NCBI GenBank assembly: GCA_903907885.1
Contig: CAIVPY010000061.1
Location: forward strand, 1-10,455
Reading direction: 5' to 3'
DNA from: an uncultured Bacteroidota bacterium
GTDB taxonomy: Bacteria > Bacteroidota > Bacteroidia > UKL13-3
DNA length: 10,455 bases
In this document: positions 6,153 to 10,455 of the stretch, in pieces
How the letters are laid out: each line of letters starts with the position of its first letter
Numbering within the stretch: the stretch's first letter is position 1
Program-made: the position numbers and the translations under genes
Notes under the pieces: generated by a model
What the model was told of the DNA's origin: nothing
What the model saw: only the letters and a program-made list of their open reading frames with translations
The model's database searches: none

Positions 6153-7760
6153 ATGACATCAAAGTACATCTTCGTTACAGGCGGAGTAGCATCATCATTA
6201 GGAAAAGGTATTATCGCAGCTTCGTTGGCTAAATTGTTACAAGCCAGAGGTTACACGGTTACGATTCAAAAATTAGACCCTTATATCAATGTTGACCCAG
6301 GAACCTTAAACCCTTATGAACATGGCGAGTGTTATGTAACCGAAGATGGAGCTGAAACGGATTTGGATTTGGGACATTACGAAAGATTTTTAAACACCCC
6401 TACTTCTCAGGCCAACAATGTTACCACAGGTCGCATTTATCAACATGTGATTGAAAAAGAACGCAAAGGCGATTTTTTAGGAAAAACTGTTCAAGTGGTA
6501 CCACACATTACTGATGAGATAAAACGTAGAATAAAATTATTGGGAGAAACGGGTCAGTACGAGATAATCATAACCGAGATAGGTGGAACCGTTGGAGACA
6601 TAGAGTCGTTGCCCTACATTGAAGCTGTTCGACAATTAAATTGGGAGATGAAGGAAGAAGATTGTGTGTTTATTCATCTTACCTTACTACCTTATTTAAA
6701 CGCTACCAAAGAACTTAAAACCAAACCAACCCAACACAGTGTAAAAATGTTGTTGGAAAGTGGCGTTCAGGCTGATATCCTTGTTTGCCGTTCGGAACAT
6801 GCCATTAGCAAAGAACAAAAACGAAAGATTGCTTTGTTCTGTAATGTGCAACAAGATGCAGTTATCGAGGCATTAGATGTATCAACTATATATGATGTGC
6901 CGATGATGATGTTGAAGGAAAAGTTAGACAAAATTGTTTTGCGTAAACTTAAACTATCAACCAAAAACGAACCTGAACTAGAAGAGTGGACTAGTTTTTT
7001 AACCAAATACAAAAATCCTAAGAACGAAGTAAGAATAGGATTGGTGGGAAAATATGTTGAACTACCCGATGCTTACAAATCAATATTAGAAGCACTGATA
7101 CATGCAGGTGCTAAAAACGAATGTAAAGTAGATTTGAAATTGATTCATTCAGAATTAATAACTGACGAGAGTGTAGAACAAAAGTTAGGTGATATGGATG
7201 GTATTTTGGTCGCTCCGGGTTTTGGCGATAGAGGTATTGAAGGTAAGATAACAGCCATTAAATATGCCCGCGAAAACAATGTGCCTTTCTTTGGAATCTG
7301 CTTAGGAATGCAAATGGCTGTAATTGAATTTGCTCGTAATGTTATTGGATGGAAAGATGCACATAGCAGCGAAATGAACCCTGAAACGCCACATGCCGTT
7401 ATTGATATGATGGCCGACCAAAAAGACATCTCCATGAAAGGTGGCACCATGCGATTGGGTTCATACATATGCGAAGTGAAAAAGGATAGCAAAGCTTATA
7501 AAGCTTATGAGAAAACCAAGATTAGCGAGCGACATAGACATCGTTATGAATTTAACAGCCAATACCAAAACGATTTTGAAAAAAATGGACTTATCATTAC
7601 AGGTGTGAACCCTGAAACCAAATTGGCTGAAATTATCGAAATCAAATCTCATCCATACTTTGTGGGTGTACAATTTCACCCTGAGTATAAAAGCACTGTT
7701 TTAAACCCACATCCTTTGTTTGTTAGGTTTATTAAAGCTTCGATGGATAAAAAGAAATAG
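6153..7760 (+). CDS. pyrG: CTP synthase (glutamine-hydrolysing)
   Basis: CTP synthase makes CTP from UTP, ATP and glutamine, the last step of pyrimidine nucleotide synthesis, in the cytoplasm. The 535 residues match the family's full length. The N-terminal synthase domain opens with KYIFVTGGVASSLGKG (4-19), including the P-loop, and continues with LDPYINVDPGTLNPYEHGEC (41-60) and the IGGTVGDIES stretch (143-152). The C-terminal class I glutamine amidotransferase domain begins near 293. Its catalytic triad is visible as C383 in GICLGMQ with H509 and E511 in VQFHPEY. All key residues are present. The ATG at 6153 fits the conserved N-terminus. It stands alone on the plus strand, with its own promoter and a structured leader of about 80 bases. 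The next gene converges on it. Confidence 0.99.
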   Translation: MTSKYIFVTGGVASSLGKGIIAASLAKLLQARGYTVTIQKLDPYINVDPGTLNPYEHGECYVTEDGAETDLDLGHYERFLNTPTSQANNVTTGRIYQHVIEKERKGDFLGKTVQVVPHITDEIKRRIKLLGETGQYEIIITEIGGTVGDIESLPYIEAVRQLNWEMKEEDCVFIHLTLLPYLNATKELKTKPTQHSVKMLLESGVQADILVCRSEHAISKEQKRKIALFCNVQQDAVIEALDVSTIYDVPMMMLKEKLDKIVLRKLKLSTKNEPELEEWTSFLTKYKNPKNEVRIGLVGKYVELPDAYKSILEALIHAGAKNECKVDLKLIHSELITDESVEQKLGDMDGILVAPGFGDRGIEGKITAIKYARENNVPFFGICLGMQMAVIEFARNVIGWKDAHSSEMNPETPHAVIDMMADQKDISMKGGTMRLGSYICEVKKDSKAYKAYEKTKISERHRHRYEFNSQYQNDFEKNGLIITGVNPETKLAEIIEIKSHPYFVGVQFHPEYKSTVLNPHPLFVRFIKASMDKKK

Positions 7761-7786
7761 TAATCTGATTTAATAAAAAAGCAACA

Positions 7787-7835
7787 TTGCCAATAGTGGG
7801 TGTTTAGTGTAGCTCACCAAACAAATATCGATTGG
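7787..7835. repeat. 49-base direct repeat, copy 1
   Basis: This segment matches 9270-9318 at 41 of 49 positions without gaps. Its core GTTTAGTGTAGCT is identical in both. It contains a hairpin, GTTTAGTG (7802-7809) with CACCAAAC (7815-7822) around the loop TAGCT. Read on the minus strand, all eight pairs form, one of them G-U. It lies between the converging ends of pyrG and the type IX cargo gene, downstream of the latter's stop. A minus-strand T-run (TTTTTT, complement of 7775-7780) follows, so it could contribute to termination. Confidence 0.65.
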
Positions 7836-7862
7836 TCGGTGATAACACAACCTCAGGCAAAA

Positions 7863-9140
7863 TTATTCCTTCACAAACTTTTTCACCACGCTTCTGTTCT
7901 CCATTTTCACTTGAAGAAAATAAATTCCTGCTGAAAGATTCTTAATATCAATATTTATATCATTGCTCCATTTTATTTTATCCTCCTGCATAACATCGCC
8001 AAGCATATTTAATATTGAAACGGTTACTACTGTATTATTGGTCGATGATGTCGTGTGAATTGAGATTTGGTTAGTAGAGGGGTTAGGAAAACAATGAATG
8101 TCTATATCATTTGTCGAAGCGTCCTTGACTGGAATAATGCCTGTCAAGAACGAATTTGCCAAACCCGCTCCTAAACCTATATCAAAAACATCCTGATGAA
8201 AAGAAGTAGAAAGTCCTGTAAGAAAGAATTTTCCTGAACCATCAACATTCTCTACCTTTAAATCATGAGTGGAATTTGGTAATTGAAGGCTTGCAACCTT
8301 TCCATTGGGTAAAGCAACAGGTGAGTTATCATTTAAATCTGTCGAATCAGGCATAACAAGCAAAGTGGAAAGATTAGAATAATGCCACACCCTCTCAGGT
8401 GTTCCTGGTCCCCATTGAGCTTCAAATATAATGCTTCCATCAGGCGCAAAACTTGGCATATGAACTTCAGGATTACCCATAGAGCCGTCAACTTTTGCGT
8501 TTCTATTTATTTTCTCAAAAAGGTTAGCACCATTGCTATCAACAATCATAATTGATTCCCCTGTGTAAGCAGTGGATTGTCCCTGGAAAATAACTTTTTT
8601 ACCATCGGAAGAAAAGCGAGGGTTGATATTGTATGCATATGTTGAATTACCTGAAATCATCTTAGGAATGGTCCAACTGCTACTTATTTTGCGAATAATA
8701 AAAACATCTAATGTGTGAGTTCCTTCATCGGAATAGACAATTGCATTACCCCCATCGAAAATAGAGGTAACACCTGTGCTATGAATAACATTGCCGTTGC
8801 CATCGCGAATAGAAGTAATGTGAGCAAAGTTAAAATCAGCAACAGTAAGGCAATTCCCCCCTGTTAGTGATGAACAATCAGCTTCAAATCTTTCACTTAC
8901 AAAAGTGTACCACTTTCCGTCTGGGGAAACATTGATTGGGCCAAAGTTATTTCCCGATTGAATTGCATGGGCATTAATAAGTGGCGTTAATTCAACAGGC
9001 GATGCTCCCTGCACATCCAGCACACTCCATAATGAGTATTTCCCATTGCTATCGCTTTGAAAGACAATTTGTGATTGTTGAGCGAAAACTGTGTTCGATA
9101 GAAGACCGATTGCAAACAAGATTAAAATTTTCTGTTTCAT
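7863..9140 (-). CDS. Type IX-secreted beta-propeller protein (TolB-like repeats)
   Basis: The 425-residue protein is exported. Residues 1-20 form a Sec signal peptide (a KQK start, hydrophobic core, VFAQ). The last ~79 residues (about 347-425) form a type A sorting domain of the type IX (Por) secretion system, from CFPNPSTNQISIHTT through LNMLGDVMQ and LSAGIYFLQV to KKFVKE. The product should therefore cross the outer membrane and be released or attached at the surface. Between them are WD40/PD40-like propeller blades of the TolB kind: VSPDGKWYTFVSE (71-83), FSSDGKKVIFQG (176-187) and FAPDGSIIFEAQ (231-242), with weaker ones around 27-50 and 276-300. Such propellers bind ligands; no catalytic motif is visible. 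A good -7 element lies about 65 bases upstream of the ATG, and there are copies of one repeat on both sides of the gene. The secretion route is secure; the ligand is unknown. Confidence 0.92.
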   Translation of the reverse strand: MKQKILILFAIGLLSNTVFAQQSQIVFQSDSNGKYSLWSVLDVQGASPVELTPLINAHAIQSGNNFGPINVSPDGKWYTFVSERFEADCSSLTGGNCLTVADFNFAHITSIRDGNGNVIHSTGVTSIFDGGNAIVYSDEGTHTLDVFIIRKISSSWTIPKMISGNSTYAYNINPRFSSDGKKVIFQGQSTAYTGESIMIVDSNGANLFEKINRNAKVDGSMGNPEVHMPSFAPDGSIIFEAQWGPGTPERVWHYSNLSTLLVMPDSTDLNDNSPVALPNGKVASLQLPNSTHDLKVENVDGSGKFFLTGLSTSFHQDVFDIGLGAGLANSFLTGIIPVKDASTNDIDIHCFPNPSTNQISIHTTSSTNNTVVTVSILNMLGDVMQEDKIKWSNDINIDIKNLSAGIYFLQVKMENRSVVKKFVKE

Positions 9141-9205
9141 TTTATTTCTGTTTTATCTTTCGCCTACTCTATTCAGTTTTCAGCTTTCCCCGTTTTTTAT
9201 ATTGT

Positions 9206-9236
9206 CAAAGTTAATTTTTTTGCAGTCAGTTTCATG
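9206..9236 (-). promoter_or_regulatory. Probable promoter of the type IX cargo gene
   Basis: On the minus strand TAACTTTG (9213-9206) matches the -7 consensus TAnnTTTG fully. The -33 position, 19 bases upstream, reads CATG (9236-9233) and shares only the final TG with TTTG. Transcription would begin near 9200, leaving a leader of about 60 bases. Confidence 0.5.
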
Positions 9237-9253
9237 TTTATTGGACACCCAAG

Positions 9254-9278
9254 CATGAGGCATAAGGGTTTGCCTATG
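9254..9278. repeat. Bulged hairpin next to repeat copy 2
   Basis: CAT-g-AGGCA (9254-9262) pairs with TGCCTATG (9271-9278), eight pairs with one bulged G and an 8-base loop. The right arm overlaps the start of the 49-base repeat; the left arm is missing at copy 1. Confidence 0.5.
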
Positions 9279-9318
9279 GTCGGGGTTTAGTGTAGCTTAC
9301 CAAACATATATTGAGTGG
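9270..9318. repeat. 49-base direct repeat, copy 2
   Basis: This is the partner of 7787-7835, with 41 of 49 bases identical and the same orientation. The hairpin arms are GTTTAGTG (9285-9292) and TACCAAAC (9298-9305) around TAGCT. The C-to-T change relative to copy 1 turns a G-C pair into G-U on the plus strand. It lies 76 bases downstream of the stop of the membrane-protein gene that ends at 9394. Both copies thus follow a minus-strand gene in the same orientation. Confidence 0.65.
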
Positions 9319-9334
9319 AAGGAACTCATAAAAG

Positions 9335-9364
9335 GTACGAGCGGGACGCTAGCAGCATCATGAG
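9335..9364. repeat. GTACGAG repeat, copy A
   Basis: This begins GTACGAGCGGGACGCT and ends GCAGCATCATGAG, and it resembles 10200-10231 with two short gaps and a few substitutions. AGCG and CGCT (9340-9343 and 9347-9350) form a small hairpin around GGA. It follows the 49-base repeat by 16 bases and may be part of the same larger intergenic element. Confidence 0.6.
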
Positions 9365-9393
9365 GTTTTATCTTATATATTGGCATGAGTAAA

Positions 9394-9990
9394 TTATTCT
9401 TCAATCATTTTATTTATTTTCGGTTGTATAATCCATATACCAATTGGATATAACCAAATCATAAAAAACTCACCAGCAAAGTCTGAAAACTTCACTTCAC
9501 GTTGAAGTTCAACTGTTTTAAAAGTTTTCGCAACAAAGTATAATGTATAAAAGATACAGAACATTGAAAACAAATGAAGTGGAATTATTATGGCAAACAT
9601 ACTTCCAATAAGTCCTGCATTTGGTTCACTTCTGTTATTAATTAGTCCATCCATTGTAAATGCAAAGAAAATCATAAAACATAGGATATAAACCATTGGT
9701 ATGAAGAAAAAAATCTTAAATTTTTTCACTTTCATTGTAACATTTTCAGGTACTTTCTTTTGTAATCCTATCGCTACCGACCAAAACCAACCAAAATAGA
9801 ATGCCAAAAATAAAATCATAATTATTGGAAAGTATTTCAAGTAATTAAACATTATTTCTGGGTCAGGACTTGTCTTTGTCGCAAGATTGGAAAACATTGA
9901 ACCCATCAATAACATTTGAAAAATTATTGGAATTCCAAAAATCAAAAGAAAAAGTTGCCAATGTTTTGCTCTTAAAAATCTTTCTGTCAT
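9394..9990 (-). CDS. Small multi-pass membrane protein of unknown function
   Basis: This 198-residue protein was not recognised beyond being an integral membrane protein. Hydrophobic segments lie near residues 11-36, 52-75, 91-113 and 126-153. A fifth, at about 171-188, is followed by QPKINKMIEE. The stretch FSDFAGEFFMIWLYPIGIWIIQPKIN has the look of a conserved C-terminal motif; I recall similar endings in unnamed Bacteroidota membrane proteins but cannot name a family. The basic loop KKVPENVTMKVKKFK (78-92) is probably cytoplasmic. There is no signal peptide apart from the first helix. The ATG at 9990 is the first in frame and precedes helix 1 by a short polar segment. It stands alone, with repeat DNA at both ends and no clear consensus promoter upstream. 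Coding status is good; function is unknown. Confidence 0.85.
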   Translation of the reverse strand: MTERFLRAKHWQLFLLIFGIPIIFQMLLMGSMFSNLATKTSPDPEIMFNYLKYFPIIMILFLAFYFGWFWSVAIGLQKKVPENVTMKVKKFKIFFFIPMVYILCFMIFFAFTMDGLINNRSEPNAGLIGSMFAIIIPLHLFSMFCIFYTLYFVAKTFKTVELQREVKFSDFAGEFFMIWLYPIGIWIIQPKINKMIEE

Positions 9991-10199
9991 TTTATATTAT
10001 TTTTAGTATGTGAAAATTTCGGATTAATTGTCTAATTTTCTGTTTTTTTGGTTACGCTATTATTGTATTACTGCCCTTTTATAAATTACGTACGATTTTT
10101 CTATATTTATCTCTATATAAAAGGATAGATAAGTATGCGTTTTGACCTACATATTAAACAAATGTATTCCTTTATATTTATTTAGCAAATTTAGAAACA

Positions 10200-10231
10200 G
10201 TACGAGCTGGACACTCGCAGCAACATATGAG
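10200..10231. repeat. GTACGAG repeat, copy B
   Basis: This begins GTACGAGCTGGACACTCGCAG and ends with ATATGAG, in the same orientation as copy A at 9335-9364. CGAG (10203-10206) and CTCG (10214-10217) can pair. Homology to copy A stops after ATGAG, which marks the repeat's right border. Confidence 0.6.
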
Positions 10232-10247
10232 TCAAAGACTCTTTTTT
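10229..10247 (+). terminator. Hairpin with T-run, terminator-like
   Basis: GAGTC, AAA, GACTC, then six T residues: a 5-base stem with a T-tract on the plus strand. No plus-strand gene lies upstream within the window, so it may be repeat-borne rather than a working terminator. Confidence 0.35.
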
Positions 10248-10262
10248 ATTTATCAATCCTTA

Positions 10263-10349
10263 GGAGTCGCAATCCGCAAGCAAGTTTTCAGAGAAAGAAA
10301 AGTAGGTGCTTCCTGCGCAGATTCTTCGACTCCGCTCCTTTAGACTTGC
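10263..10349. repeat. Nested inverted repeats in intergenic DNA
   Basis: GGAGTCG (10263-10269) pairs with CGACTCC (10327-10333), and GCAAGT (10280-10285) pairs with ACTTGC (10344-10349). The pairings interleave, so both cannot form as one simple hairpin. The TTCGACTCCGCTCC stretch resembles, from memory, intergenic repeats common in Bacteroidota. Confidence 0.4.
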
Positions 10350-10379
10350 AAAAGATTAATTTTGATAATTAATTTAATT

Positions 10380-10455
10380 GAGAAAGGAAGCAAGGTAAAC
10401 TAAGACACGCTCCAAGCTAATAACTTATAGCCTGATTCAGACCTTGCCTCCTCTC
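10380..10455. repeat. 76-base segment bounded by inverted repeats (reaches window edge)
   Basis: The left arm at 10380-10396 (GAGAAAGGAAGCAAGGT) pairs with the right arm at 10441-10455 (ACCTTGCCTCCTCTC), with one mismatch and a two-base bulge. The interior contains a small GCTA/TAGC hairpin (10416-10419 and 10427-10430). The right arm ends at the window edge and may continue. This could be a miniature inverted-repeat element or a structured RNA. Confidence 0.45.

Larger units (their letters stand above)
9991..10455. other. Gene-free stretch with repeats at the right end
   Basis: These 465 bases hold no gene that I can support. 9991-10199 is AT-rich upstream DNA of the membrane-protein gene without a recognisable -7 element. 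10200-10455 is built of repeat and inverted-repeat segments listed separately. A 76-codon plus-strand frame (10142-10372) crosses them but has repeat-like composition and no supporting features. An AT-only inverted repeat, ATTAATT with AATTAAT (10355-10361 and 10367-10373), is also present. On the minus strand a short frame from the window edge ends at a TAG at 10402-10400; it is too short to judge as the end of a gene. Confidence 0.55.

Noticed and set aside
7145..7492. 115-codon minus-strand open frame inside pyrG
   Set aside because: It lies entirely within the conserved glutaminase domain of CTP synthase on the opposite strand and shows no independent feature.
10142..10372. 76-codon plus-strand open frame near the right end
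   Set aside because: It crosses the GTACGAG repeat, a terminator-like hairpin and inverted repeats; no protein feature is visible.
10380..10455. A tRNA or other known RNA gene at the right edge
   Set aside because: The paired ends suggested an acceptor-like stem, but there is no T-loop sequence, anticodon arm or recognisable SRP, RNase P or tmRNA motif.

Overview
The window looks like chromosomal DNA of a member of the Bacteroidota, AT-rich and mostly housekeeping. Three independent signs support this. A secreted protein carries a type IX secretion (Por) C-terminal sorting domain. Several genes are preceded by the Bacteroidota-type -7 element TAnnTTTG with a -33 element about 19-20 bases upstream. 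The rpsF, rpsR, rplI, pyrG and RhlE-like sequences read like Bacteroidota orthologues. The order or family cannot be fixed from this window.

Layout. 1-835 (minus strand): the N-terminal part of ribonuclease HI, cut by the window edge, behind a small secreted protein of unknown function whose promoter sits almost on its start codon. 925-2896 (plus): an unrecognised four-helix membrane protein followed by a metallo-beta-lactamase/beta-CASP nuclease of the DNA-ligase-associated exonuclease type. 2911-2940: a strong bidirectional terminator separating converging units. 2960-4177 (minus): the ribosomal operon rpsF-rpsR-rplI with a near-perfect promoter, and a perfect Shine-Dalgarno sequence before rplI, which is unusual for this phylum. 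4319-5581 (minus): an RhlE-like DEAD-box RNA helicase. 5582-6152: a 571-base non-coding stretch with several inverted repeats, then the pyrG promoter and a leader with two hairpins. 6153-7760 (plus): CTP synthase. 7863-9140 (minus): a type IX-secreted beta-propeller protein. 9394-9990 (minus): a small multi-pass membrane protein of unknown function. 9991-10455: no gene recognised, but several repeats and inverted repeats.

The genes serve ordinary functions: translation (S6, S18, L9, helicase), nucleotide supply (CTP synthase), nucleic-acid maintenance (RNase HI, the nuclease) and the cell envelope (two membrane proteins, two exported proteins). They are not one pathway.

I see no transposase, CRISPR array, toxin-antitoxin pair, phage gene or new multi-gene defence or biosynthetic system. 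The least explained material is intergenic: two 49-base direct repeats around the type IX cargo gene, a second repeat pair at 9335 and 10200, a palindromic cluster at 5779-5865, and a nearly closed inverted repeat at the right edge. The most interesting regulatory observation is the strong Shine-Dalgarno of rplI, which lies just downstream of the genes for S6 and S18, two proteins that help mask the anti-Shine-Dalgarno in Bacteroidota ribosomes.
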